A stretch of 9,618 nucleotides of DNA from DASRWD01 sp044507975 (GCA_044507975.1 JBIQIQ010000091.1:1-9618), one strand, 5' to 3'. Counted from the stretch's first letter, positions 1-6,258 are shown. A program made the numbers and translations. The notes: generated from the sequence alone by a model not told the origin.

Positions 1-511
1 CGAGGCTACCGACGCCTCCGGAGGCGCCCCTCACCACCAGGGGCCCGAGCTCCGGCGCCGCCCCGGCGGAAGCGATGCGACGCAGGGCGATGGCCGCCGT
101 GAGCCCCGCCGTCCCCAGCGCCATGGCGGGGTCGGGCGGCAGGTCGGCAGGCGGCGGCAGCAGCCAGTCTCCGGGCACGCTGACGTACTCTCCGAAACCT
201 CCCGGCGTGTCCATGCCGAGGTCATGACCGGTGCAGATGACGGGGTCGCCGGGGGCGAAGCGCGGGTCGCGCGAGGCTACGACCGTGCCCACCACGTCGA
301 TCCCCGGCGTATGGGGGTACGACTTGGTGACGCCCCGGTTGCCGCTCGCCGACAGGGCGTCCTTGTAGTTGAGCGACGAGGCCCTGACCCTGACCACGAC
401 GTCGTGGTCTGGTAGGACGTCAGGCGTCACGGTCTCGACGCCGCGGCTCACGCCGTCGGCTTCGACGTGCACCCGGAAGGCCTCGAAGCTGGCCGGCAGC
501 CCTCGTGTCAT
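1..511 (-). CDS. YhdH/YhfP-family quinone oxidoreductase (acrylyl-CoA reductase type), 3' part missing
   Basis: This is the N-terminal 170 residues of a zinc-free, NADPH-dependent medium-chain dehydrogenase; the family is usually about 330 residues and the rest lies beyond the window edge. The catalytic-domain motif NYKDAL is at residues 48-53, HTPGID at 67-72, GTAGLTAA at 133-140, and the start of the nucleotide-binding motif GASGGVGS at 162-169. This motif set is typical of the YhdH/YhfP/AcuI branch, whose characterised members reduce acrylyl-CoA to propionyl-CoA in the cytoplasm. The exact substrate here cannot be read from the sequence. The ATG at 511 is chosen because a TANNNT hexamer ends 6 bases before it and no Shine-Dalgarno site is present, suggesting a leaderless message. 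It diverges from the dsbA-like gene across 39 bases. Family assignment is secure; the specific reaction is inferred. Confidence 0.88.
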   Translation of the reverse strand, partial: MTRGLPASFEAFRVHVEADGVSRGVETVTPDVLPDHDVVVRVRASSLNYKDALSASGNRGVTKSYPHTPGIDVVGTVVASRDPRFAPGDPVICTGHDLGMDTPGGFGEYVSVPGDWLLPPPADLPPDPAMALGTAGLTAAIALRRIASAGAAPELGPLVVRGASGGVGSL

Positions 512-517
512 GGGTTC

Positions 518-523
518 ATCGTA
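518..523 (-). promoter_or_regulatory. Leaderless -10 hexamer (TACGAT) of the oxidoreductase gene
   Basis: On the minus strand TACGAT is followed by GAACCC and then the ATG at 511, placing transcription start at or next to the start codon. No Shine-Dalgarno site precedes the ATG. No convincing -35 element lies 16-18 bases upstream. The hexamer overlaps the expected -35 region of the divergent plus-strand promoter. Confidence 0.5.
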
Positions 524-537
524 GTGGCCAGCGCAAG

Positions 538-543
538 TAGAAT
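538..543 (+). promoter_or_regulatory. Leaderless -10 hexamer (TAGAAT) of the dsbA-like gene
   Basis: TAGAAT is followed by the 7 bases CACCGCC and the ATG at 551, the spacing expected for a leaderless transcript. It is the best -10 match in the window. A weak -35 candidate TTCATC sits at 515-520 with a 17-base spacer. It is the main reason for choosing ATG 551 over in-frame codons further upstream. Confidence 0.6.
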
Positions 544-550
544 CACCGCC

Positions 551-1195
551 ATGAAGCAGTCACGTACGATGACCATCGCCACGGTCGCCGTGGTCGTCCT
601 CATCCTCGCCGCCGCCATCGTCATACCGCGCCTCGGGGGCGGCCAGCAGGCCGCCGCGGCCGAGATCGATTACTCCGGCCAACCCTTCGTCGGGCGCGAG
701 GACGCTCCCGTGCGGATGCTGGTGTTCTTCGACTTCCTCTGCCCGCACTGCGCGACCTTCTCGGCCACCGTGACCGAGGCCATCAAGCGCGAGTACGTGC
801 AGGACGGCCGGCTCGCGATCCACTTCGCCAACTTCCCCGTCATCGCGCCGCAGGGCATGTCGCGCACGCTGGCGATGGTCGGAGAGTGCGTCCACCGCCA
901 GGGCAGCGACGCGTTCGGAGCCGTGGAGCCCGTCCTCCTGAGGTCCCAGAGCACGCTCACCAGCGCGGGCCGCGCCATCGACCTCGCCATCGAGACGGTC
1001 CCCGCGCTCGACCGCGCCACCCTCCAGCAGTGCGTCCAGGGCGCCGAGACGGCCGCGGCCGTCGACGCCGACGTCGTGCTCGCGAGGCGCCTGGGCGTGT
1101 CCGGCACCCCGACGGTGTTCGTCGACGGCCAGCTCGTGTCCAACGCGACGCTCGCCAACGTCCGCCGCGCCGTCGAGGACGCCCTGGCCCAGTGA
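551..1195 (+). CDS. DsbA-like thiol-disulfide oxidoreductase, membrane-anchored or exported
   Basis: This 214-residue protein introduces disulfide bonds into exported proteins outside the cytoplasmic membrane. Residues 8-26 form a hydrophobic N-terminal segment after basic residues, either a membrane anchor or a signal peptide; an alanine run at 34-37 could be a cleavage site. The thioredoxin fold starts near residue 43. The redox site is C64-P-H-C67, the same CPHC as classical DsbA, preceded by FFDF. The cis-proline loop is T186-P187 in GTPTVF. The region between them fits the helical insertion of DsbA-like proteins and the Thioredoxin_4 family. Two further cysteines, C113 and C161, lie in that insertion and may form a structural disulfide. 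The stop overlaps the dsbB start, so the two are very probably cotranscribed. An ATG at 467 would extend the frame by 28 residues, but that stretch is not signal-like and runs antisense through the oxidoreductase start. Confidence 0.92.
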   Translation: MKQSRTMTIATVAVVVLILAAAIVIPRLGGGQQAAAAEIDYSGQPFVGREDAPVRMLVFFDFLCPHCATFSATVTEAIKREYVQDGRLAIHFANFPVIAPQGMSRTLAMVGECVHRQGSDAFGAVEPVLLRSQSTLTSAGRAIDLAIETVPALDRATLQQCVQGAETAAAVDADVVLARRLGVSGTPTVFVDGQLVSNATLANVRRAVEDALAQ

Positions 1196-1605
1196 AGCTG
1201 CCCCTCCTCTACCCAGCGTGGCTCGTGTCGATCGTGGCCACGCTGGGCAGCCTCTACTTCAGCGAGGTGCGGCACTTCGTGCCGTGCGAACTCTGTTGGT
1301 ACCAGCGCATCCTCATGTACCCGCTGGTGCTCGTGCTCGGCGTGTCCACGTACCGGCAGGACGAGCGCAGCTTCGCGTACTCCCTGCCGCTGTCGATCGG
1401 CGGCATGATCGTGGCCGCGTACCACGTCCTCTACGAGAACGTGCCCGCCATCCGCGGCATGGGGTCGTGTACGGGCGTTCCGTGCGACTTGAAGTACATC
1501 GACTGGCTCGGGTTCATCACGATCCCCGTGCTGGCCCTGACCGCCTTCACGATCATCACCGCGCTGCTCCTGGTCAGCCGCGCGCGTGCTCGTCGTCGGT
1601 CGTGA
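1192..1605 (+). CDS. Disulfide bond formation protein, DsbB/BdbC type
   Basis: This 137-residue inner-membrane protein reoxidises the DsbA-like partner and passes the electrons to quinone. It has four predicted transmembrane helices, at about residues 7-23, 39-53, 64-81 and 105-128. Two extracytoplasmic cysteine pairs are visible: C32-E-L-C35 just before WYQR, and C93/C98 in a CTGVPC loop. This matches the short BdbC branch rather than the longer E. coli-type DsbB. The GTG start at 1192 overlaps the TGA of the upstream gene (GTGA), indicating translational coupling. The highly basic tail (RARARRRS) fits a cytoplasmic C-terminus. The last 32 bases overlap the convergent DUF983 gene. Confidence 0.92.
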   Translation: MKLPLLYPAWLVSIVATLGSLYFSEVRHFVPCELCWYQRILMYPLVLVLGVSTYRQDERSFAYSLPLSIGGMIVAAYHVLYENVPAIRGMGSCTGVPCDLKYIDWLGFITIPVLALTAFTIITALLLVSRARARRRS

Positions 1606-1972
1606 CGAGGCCGGCCGCCCACATGCTCCACACCCAGAAGCCCTTCACGGGCCGGTAGGCGAGGGCGACCCCGACGACACCGGTGCCGATGAGTACGACC
1701 TCGAGCCCCTGATAGAGGCCCCACAGGGCGATCGTCACGGCACCGACGACGACGATGGCCACGATGGCGATCGCGTAGGCGATCACCATGGCGCCGAGCC
1801 ACGCGCCGGTGTCGCGCTCGAAGCGCACCCCGCACCCCTGGCACTCGCGGTAGAGGCCCCATAAGCTGCGGAACATCGGTGTCCCGCAGTTCGGGCACCG
1901 GCCCCGGACGCCGCGCCACATGGCGCGCCGGTCGCTGAGGCGCCCGTCGTAATGCTGCTTGCCTTCGATCAT
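1574..1972 (-). CDS. DUF983 family zinc-ribbon membrane protein
   Basis: This 132-residue protein carries an N-terminal cytoplasmic zinc-ribbon-like module with C26-P-N-C29-G and C44-Q-G-C47-G, preceded by the W-R-G segment typical of DUF983. Two hydrophobic helices follow at about 57-84 and 88-107, with another hydrophobic stretch at 110-122. DUF983 proteins are widespread, small and of unknown function. The ATG at 1972 has a ribosome-binding sequence AAGG five bases upstream. It is the last gene of the minus-strand operon, but the 56-base spacer before it is the longest in the operon and contains two dyad-symmetric elements, so it may be partly uncoupled. Its C-terminus is encoded antisense to the dsbB C-terminus. 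Confidence 0.82.
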   Translation of the reverse strand: MIEGKQHYDGRLSDRRAMWRGVRGRCPNCGTPMFRSLWGLYRECQGCGVRFERDTGAWLGAMVIAYAIAIVAIVVVGAVTIALWGLYQGLEVVLIGTGVVGVALAYRPVKGFWVWSMWAAGLVTTDDEHARG

Positions 1973-1986
1973 GTCCACCTTCGGCA

Positions 1987-2011
1987 GGGGCGGCCTTACG
2001 TGCTCCGCCCC
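1987..2011 (-). repeat. GC-rich inverted repeat / hairpin upstream of the DUF983 gene
   Basis: A perfect 7-base inverted repeat, GGGGCGG and CCGCCCC, is separated by 11 bases in the 56-base gap between the metallophosphoesterase stop and the DUF983 start. On the transcribed strand the hairpin ends 14 bases before the ATG, close to the AAGG ribosome-binding site. No U-tract follows, so it is not a standard intrinsic terminator. It could attenuate readthrough, stabilise a processed mRNA end, or be an operator. Confidence 0.4.
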
Positions 2012-2023
2012 AGCGCGCGCGCT
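2012..2023. repeat. 12-base perfect palindrome of alternating CG (AGCGCGCGCGCT)
   Basis: The sequence equals its own reverse complement and directly abuts the inverted repeat at 1987-2011. Alternating purine-pyrimidine CG tracts can adopt Z-DNA or self-pair. In such GC-rich DNA chance occurrence is quite possible, so function is only a suggestion. Confidence 0.35.
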
Positions 2024-2028
2024 CCGCG

Positions 2029-2916
2029 TCAGGGCCGCGTAGAGGCGCTCACCTCTTCGTAACGCGTCGGAGGCAGGAAGCGGGTAGCGAAGCGTTCCCG
2101 GAACTCCTCCCAGTCGGCTTCGGAGCGCTCGCGGCCATCGGTCTCGCACCACATCAGGAACGGCACGAGGAACGACCTGGCGAAACGGACCTCCTCGCGG
2201 AAGATCCTCGCCGACAGGCCACCCTCCCTCACGAGACCGCTCGACTCGAAGCGCTCGAGCGCGGCCTCGACGTCGTAGGGCACGCGGCGGAACTCCGGCG
2301 CCCATACGCCGTCCCGCAGCTCGAGGACGAGGTAATGCGCCCTCGGGTCGCCGTTGAAGGGTGCGCCGACCGCGCCGGTGTTGATGACCGTGTACCGTCC
2401 CCAGGACGTCGAGAAAGGCCGGTGCGTGTGGCTGCCGACCAGCACGTCGGCCGGGTGGGCCTCTGTGATCTCGGAGATCGTCTCGGGGGTCAGCTCCGAA
2501 CCGTACCCCTCGCGGTAGTGCCTGGGGCTGCCGTGCGAGATCAGCAGCTTCTGAGCGCCATCGGGCTGCAGCGTCAAGGTCATGGGCAGCGCCTCGAGGG
2601 CGTCGAGGTGGCCGGCGGCCTCGACCCTCACCGCCGACCAGCCGACCGTGCCCCAGAAGGGGTCGTCGAACCAGGGCTCCGAGCGGTCGCCGCGGCGGCC
2701 GAACCACATGAGCATCAGGTCGTCGTGGTTGCCGAGGGTAGCGTCGCTCACAAGCGCGCCTGCGAGCCGATCGAACACGGCCTGGCTGTCCGGCCCCCGG
2801 TTGGCGAGGTCTCCGTTGACGATCAGCCTGTCGACGTGCTGGCCGGCGACGTCGTCGAGTACCGCCTCGAGCGCGGGGAGGTTCCCGTGGACGTCGGCGA
2901 TGACCGCGAGGCGCAC
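2029..2916 (-). CDS. Calcineurin-like metallophosphoesterase
   Basis: This 295-residue protein (GTG start) is a cytoplasmic two-metal phosphoesterase of the YfcE/MJ0936-like class. The metal-binding motifs appear in order: D8-V-H10-G-N, N-G-D36 with a following NRGP, G-N63-H64-D, S-H128-G, and G-S-H163-T-H165. The core ends near residue 190, after INTGAVG. About 105 further residues, rich in charged and aromatic amino acids, form a C-terminal extension longer than in minimal family members. The substrate cannot be read from the sequence; relatives hydrolyse phosphodiesters, nucleotides or phosphoproteins. It starts 10 bases after the aroE stop. A TAGACT hexamer 7 bases before the GTG suggests its own leaderless promoter in addition to operon readthrough. 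The GTG start is supported by the family-typical short lead-in to the first D-x-H motif. Confidence 0.88.
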   Translation of the reverse strand: MRLAVIADVHGNLPALEAVLDDVAGQHVDRLIVNGDLANRGPDSQAVFDRLAGALVSDATLGNHDDLMLMWFGRRGDRSEPWFDDPFWGTVGWSAVRVEAAGHLDALEALPMTLTLQPDGAQKLLISHGSPRHYREGYGSELTPETISEITEAHPADVLVGSHTHRPFSTSWGRYTVINTGAVGAPFNGDPRAHYLVLELRDGVWAPEFRRVPYDVEAALERFESSGLVREGGLSARIFREEVRFARSFLVPFLMWCETDGRERSEADWEEFRERFATRFLPPTRYEEVSASTRP

Positions 2917-2923
2917 GCCGGCG

Positions 2924-2929
2924 AGTCTA
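2924..2929 (-). promoter_or_regulatory. Leaderless -10 hexamer (TAGACT) embedded in the aroE stop codon
   Basis: The TAG of this hexamer is the aroE stop codon. Seven bases (CGCCGGC) separate it from the GTG at 2916, and no Shine-Dalgarno site is present. The spacing equals that of the other putative leaderless promoters in this window. No clear -35 element is seen. Confidence 0.42.
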
Positions 2930-3778
2930 CCCCTGGGCCTCGACCGCCACGCGCATCGCGCCGACCGGCGGCTCGAGCCCGGTCCAGAGCCTCGCGGCCT
3001 CGGCGCCTTGCCAGACGAGCATGGACAGGCCGTCGACGGCCGTGAGCCCCCGCGCGGCGGCGGCCGCCAGCAGAGGCGTGATGCGCGGGTTGTAGACGAG
3101 GTCGTGCACGAGCGCCCCCTCGGGCAACAGCCCGACGTCGACGTCCAGGGGCACCGCGGTCTCGGCGGGGCCGCCGACCATGCCGACCGTGGTCGCGTTG
3201 ACGAGCAGCTCGGCTCCGGGCAGCTCGACCGCGAGACCGGTGGGTCCCACCGCCACCACGGCGGCCCCGGCCCCCGTCCCGCCTCCGCCCAACCGTGTGA
3301 CCAGCTCCTCGGCGGCGGCGGCGCGGCGCGCCGCCACGACGGTGCGGACACCTCGGCGCGAGAGCGCGTAGGCCACGGCGTTCGCCGCGCCGCCGGCGCC
3401 GAGGACGACGGCGTGACCGCCCCTCTGCACGTAGCCCGCCTCGTCGAGGGCCGCCAGGAAGCCGGCGACGTCGGTGTTGTCACCCAGCAGCCCTCCGCCC
3501 TTCGGGACGAGCGTGTTCACCGCCCCCACCGCGTCGGCGGCGGGCGTGAGGTCGTCGACGTGCGCCATCACGGCACGCTTGTGGGGCGTCGTGACGTTGG
3601 CGCCGAGGAAGGCGGGGTCGCGTGCGAGCGCGGCGACGACGGTACCCAGCCGCTCAGGAAGCACGTCGAGCCCCTCGTACGTGGCATCGAGGCCCAGAGC
3701 CCGGAACCCAGCGCCGTGCATGCGCGGGCTGAGCGAGTGACCCACCGGATGCGCGAGGAGGTAGGCGCGGCGCGCCAT
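2927..3778 (-). CDS. aroE: Shikimate dehydrogenase (NADP+)
   Basis: This 283-residue cytoplasmic enzyme reduces 3-dehydroshikimate to shikimate with NADPH in the pathway to chorismate, and so to aromatic amino acids and folate. The substrate-binding serines S15 and S17 lie in HSLSPRMHG. The catalytic lysine is K67 in NVTTPHK, with N88 in GAVNT and catalytic aspartate D103 in GDNTDVAGF. The NADP-binding loop is GAGGAA at 127-132, followed by ARR, typical of phosphate recognition. NATTVGM and the C-terminal DLVYNP and Q-G-A segments complete the family pattern. Length is normal for AroE. The ATG at 3778 has a GGAG ribosome-binding site five bases upstream, and it lies 12 bases after the threonine aldolase stop. 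Residues 166-172 contain a glycine-rich insertion (GGGGTGAG). Confidence 0.95.
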   Translation of the reverse strand: MARRAYLLAHPVGHSLSPRMHGAGFRALGLDATYEGLDVLPERLGTVVAALARDPAFLGANVTTPHKRAVMAHVDDLTPAADAVGAVNTLVPKGGGLLGDNTDVAGFLAALDEAGYVQRGGHAVVLGAGGAANAVAYALSRRGVRTVVAARRAAAAEELVTRLGGGGTGAGAAVVAVGPTGLAVELPGAELLVNATTVGMVGGPAETAVPLDVDVGLLPEGALVHDLVYNPRITPLLAAAAARGLTAVDGLSMLVWQGAEAARLWTGLEPPVGAMRVAVEAQG

Positions 3779-3782
3779 CGGA

Positions 3783-3787
3783 GCTCC
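3783..3787 (-). promoter_or_regulatory. Ribosome-binding site of aroE (GGAG)
   Basis: On the minus strand GGAG followed by CTCCG precedes the aroE ATG in the 12-base gap after the threonine aldolase stop. It fixes the start and shows that downstream operon genes use leadered translation, unlike the promoter-proximal genes. Confidence 0.55.
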
Positions 3788-3790
3788 GCG

Positions 3791-4846
3791 TCAGGCCGAG
3801 GGCGCGGCGGACCGCTCCTCGGCGACGCGCGCCAGCACCTCCAGCGCGAGGTCGACGTCGTCGTCGCTCACCTGATGGTGCGTCACGAGCCGACAGCGCC
3901 GCCGGCCCATGGCGTTGAGCAGCAGCCCGAGCGCGGCGCAGCGCGCCGCGAAGTCGCCAGCGCCGGCCGACTCGAGCTCGAAGTAGACGATGTTCGTCTG
4001 CACGGCGTCGAGGTCGACCGAGACCCCGGGCATGTCGGCGAGCGCCTCGGCCAGCCGCCTGGCCCGAAGGTGGTCGTCCCGCAGGCGCTCAGGCCCCTCG
4101 CTCAACGCGACGATGCCGGCCGCGGCGATCACGCCGGCCTGGCGCATGCCGCCGCCGAGCAGCTTGCGGTAGCGGTGGGCCTCGGCGATCACGTCGAGGT
4201 GGCCCACCAGCACGGTGCCGATGGGCGCGCCCAGGCCCTTGCTCAAGCAGAGCGAGACCGAGTCGAAGCCGGCGCACACCGCGTCGATGTCGACCCCGAG
4301 CGCCACGGCGGCGTTGAACGCCCTCGCACCGTCGAGGTGGGTGGGCAGCCCGTGCGCACCGGCGACGCGCTGGACCTCCGCGACTACCTCGAGAGGCACG
4401 ACCGTGCCGCCAGCCACGTTGTGAGTGTTCTCGAGGACGACGAGGCCCGTCGGCGCCTGGTGACCGGGACCGTGGATCGCGGCCTCGACGTCCCGCGGGT
4501 CTGGCACGCCGCGCGGGGCCTTCACGAACCGCGGCAGCGCGCCGGAGATCACGGCCATCGCGCCGGGCTCGTACTCGTAGACGTGCGCGCCCTCGGGCAT
4601 CACGACCTCGTGCCCGCGCCGCACGTGAGCCGCGATCGCTGCCTGGTTGCCCATCGTGCCGCTCGGCACTAGCAGCCCGGCCTCGTGACCCGAGAGCTCG
4701 GCGACCAGCTCCTGGAGCCGCACGACCGTGGGATCCTCACCGTAGACGTCGTCGCCGACCTCGGCCTCGGCCATCGCGCGCCGCATGGCGGGCGTCGGCG
4801 TTGTGACAGTGTCGCTGCGGAGGTCGACCCGCCGAGCGGGGCTCAC
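3791..4846 (-). CDS. ltaE: Low-specificity L-threonine aldolase (PLP-dependent)
   Basis: This 351-residue fold-type I PLP enzyme cleaves L-threonine and L-allo-threonine to glycine and acetaldehyde in the cytoplasm. The N-terminal DLRSDTVT motif is at residues 8-15. GDDVYGEDPT follows at 31-40, PSGTMGNQ at 61-68, H88 stacks over the cofactor ring, the PLP-contacting D172 lies in LDGAR, and the Schiff-base lysine is K203 in SLCLSKGLGAP. These residues place it in the threonine aldolase family rather than with tyrosine phenol-lyases or aminotransferases. Length is normal. Its ATG overlaps the trmFO stop (ATGA), indicating translational coupling. Glycine from this reaction can feed the glycine cleavage system and the methylene-tetrahydrofolate pool that TrmFO uses; that link is inferred. 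Confidence 0.93.
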   Translation of the reverse strand: MSPARRVDLRSDTVTTPTPAMRRAMAEAEVGDDVYGEDPTVVRLQELVAELSGHEAGLLVPSGTMGNQAAIAAHVRRGHEVVMPEGAHVYEYEPGAMAVISGALPRFVKAPRGVPDPRDVEAAIHGPGHQAPTGLVVLENTHNVAGGTVVPLEVVAEVQRVAGAHGLPTHLDGARAFNAAVALGVDIDAVCAGFDSVSLCLSKGLGAPIGTVLVGHLDVIAEAHRYRKLLGGGMRQAGVIAAAGIVALSEGPERLRDDHLRARRLAEALADMPGVSVDLDAVQTNIVYFELESAGAGDFAARCAALGLLLNAMGRRRCRLVTHHQVSDDDVDLALEVLARVAEERSAAPSA

Positions 4847-6210
4847 GCCGCGCCCACCACGCTGGCAGGCTCCGCTCCGGCGCCCGGGGCCCAGGGGGCG
4901 ACCTCGGCGAGCCAGCTCGTGAACGCCTCGAGGCCGAGGTCGTACATCTGCTCGCGCCGCTCCTTGCGGGAGACCCCCCTGCGCTTCTCCACGTCGGGCA
5001 CGAGGCCCCAGTTGGCGTTCATCGGCTGGAAGCCGTCGGGGTTCGCCGAGGAGAGGTAGCGGACGAGCCCGCCGAGCATGCTGCGCTCCGGCGGCACGAC
5101 CGCCGGCTCGCCGCGCGCGGCCCTAGCCGCGTTGAGCCCCGCCAACCAGCCGGTGGCCGACGACTCGAGGTAGCCCTCCGTTCCGGCCAGTACGCCGGCG
5201 GTGAAGAGGCGCGGGTGGTCGCGGAAGGACAGCGAGGGCGTCAGCAGGGCCGGCGCGTTGAGGTAGGTGTTGCGGTGCATGACCCCGTAGCGCACGACCT
5301 CGGCACCCTCGAGGCCGGGGATCAGGCGCACGATCTCCTTCTGGTCGCCCCATTTGAGGCCCGTCTGGAAGCCGACCAGCGACCACATCCTGCCGCCGGC
5401 GTCTTCCTGCCTGAGCTGGACCACCGCGTACGGCCGCTCCCCGGTGCGGGGGTCCTCGAGGCCGACGGGCTTCATGGGGCCGAACCGCGGGGTGTCGTAG
5501 CCGCGGCGGGCGATCTCCTCGATCGGCATGCAGCCCTCGAAGAACTCCAGGTTCTCCCAATCGTGGGGCGTGTGCTGGCGCGCCCGCCCGAGGGCCTCGT
5601 AGAACGCGTCGTACTGCTCCTTCGTGAAGGGCAGGTTGATGTAGTCGGCCTCTTGGCCGTAGCGCCCCGCCCGGTAGGCGACGTCCATGTCGATCGAGTC
5701 GAACGCGACGATCGGGGCGGCGGCGTCGTAGAAGCCGAGGAAGGTGTCGCCGACGATGCCCTTGAGCGACGCGGCCAGGGCGTCGCTGGTGAGGGGACCG
5801 GTGGCGAGCACGACCACGCCGCCGGGCACCTCGGTCACCTCGCCGCCGTGCACGGTGACGCGGGGTTCGGCCTTCACGCGCTCCGTCACGGCGGCGCTGA
5901 AAGCCTCGCGGTCGACCGCCAGGGCCCCGCCGGCAGGCACGCGGTTCGAGGTCGCGGCGCCCATCACCACGCCGCCCGCCCTCAGCATCTCGGCCTGCAG
6001 CAACCCCTTGGCGTTGCTCCGCCCCTCGCCGCCGAAGCTGTTCGAGCAGACCATCTCCGCGAAGGAGCCCGTCGAGTGGGCGGGGGTCAGCTTGGTCGGC
6101 CGCATCTCGAAGAGGTCGACGCTCACGCCTACGGCAACGGCCGCCAGCGCGGCCTCGCTGCCGGCCATCCCTGCCCCCACGACGGTGATCCTGTGCTCTG
6201 AGGAAGACAT
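4843..6210 (-). CDS. trmFO: Methylenetetrahydrofolate--tRNA-(uracil-5-)-methyltransferase TrmFO
   Basis: This 455-residue FAD-dependent enzyme makes 5-methyluridine at position 54 of the tRNA T-loop, taking the methylene group from 5,10-methylene-tetrahydrofolate and reducing it with NAD(P)H. The FAD-binding motif is GAGMAGSE at 12-19 with E35 ending the second strand. C55 in MVCSNSFGG and C227 in EGCMPIEE correspond by position to the two functionally important cysteines known in the Bacillus subtilis enzyme (53 and 226). HRNTYLNAP at 312-320 and AGTEGYLES at 342-350 are further family signatures. Length is slightly above the usual 435-450. The ATG at 6210 is preceded by TACGCT with a 7-base spacer, a putative leaderless start. 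It is the first gene of the five-gene minus-strand operon and is divergent from the secreted-protein gene. Confidence 0.96.
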   Translation of the reverse strand: MSSSEHRITVVGAGMAGSEAALAAVAVGVSVDLFEMRPTKLTPAHSTGSFAEMVCSNSFGGEGRSNAKGLLQAEMLRAGGVVMGAATSNRVPAGGALAVDREAFSAAVTERVKAEPRVTVHGGEVTEVPGGVVVLATGPLTSDALAASLKGIVGDTFLGFYDAAAPIVAFDSIDMDVAYRAGRYGQEADYINLPFTKEQYDAFYEALGRARQHTPHDWENLEFFEGCMPIEEIARRGYDTPRFGPMKPVGLEDPRTGERPYAVVQLRQEDAGGRMWSLVGFQTGLKWGDQKEIVRLIPGLEGAEVVRYGVMHRNTYLNAPALLTPSLSFRDHPRLFTAGVLAGTEGYLESSATGWLAGLNAARAARGEPAVVPPERSMLGGLVRYLSSANPDGFQPMNANWGLVPDVEKRRGVSRKERREQMYDLGLEAFTSWLAEVAPWAPGAGAEPASVVGAA

Positions 6211-6217
6211 CCGCGCA

Positions 6218-6223
6218 AGCGTA
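6218..6223 (-). promoter_or_regulatory. Leaderless -10 hexamer (TACGCT) of the trmFO operon
   Basis: TACGCT is followed by TGCGCGG (7 bases) and the trmFO ATG. No Shine-Dalgarno site is seen. The expected -35 position, around 6241-6246, lies next to the divergent gene's -10 hexamer. Confidence 0.52.
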
Positions 6224-6246
6224 GCACCGGCTCCGAGCGGTTCCGT

Positions 6247-6252
6247 TAGCCT
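6247..6252 (+). promoter_or_regulatory. Leaderless -10 hexamer (TAGCCT) of the secreted-protein gene
   Basis: TAGCCT is followed by GAGCTC (6 bases) and the ATG at 6259. No separate ribosome-binding site is present, although GAG within the spacer is a weak one. Its -35 region at about 6224-6229 abuts the trmFO -10 hexamer. Confidence 0.48.
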
Positions 6253-6258
6253 GAGCTC

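Noticed and set aside
467..550. Upstream in-frame ATG for the dsbA-like gene
   Set aside because: The extra 28 residues are not signal-like, overlap the divergent gene's coding start, and the TAGAAT hexamer points to ATG 551.
2029..3483. A 484-codon minus-strand frame continuing upstream of the phosphoesterase
   Set aside because: Its upstream part is aroE read in another frame. The metallophosphoesterase motifs begin right after GTG 2916.
2582..4672. A 696-codon plus-strand open frame opposite the phosphoesterase, aroE and ltaE genes
   Set aside because: It is antisense to three well-supported genes, is compositionally an Arg/His/Gly/Ala-rich shadow, has no domain motifs and no start signal. 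Long antisense frames are expected in DNA with very high third-position GC.
5215..6201. A 328-codon plus-strand open frame inside trmFO
   Set aside because: It is fully antisense to a gene with all TrmFO signatures and shows no recognisable motif, so it is a codon-bias shadow.
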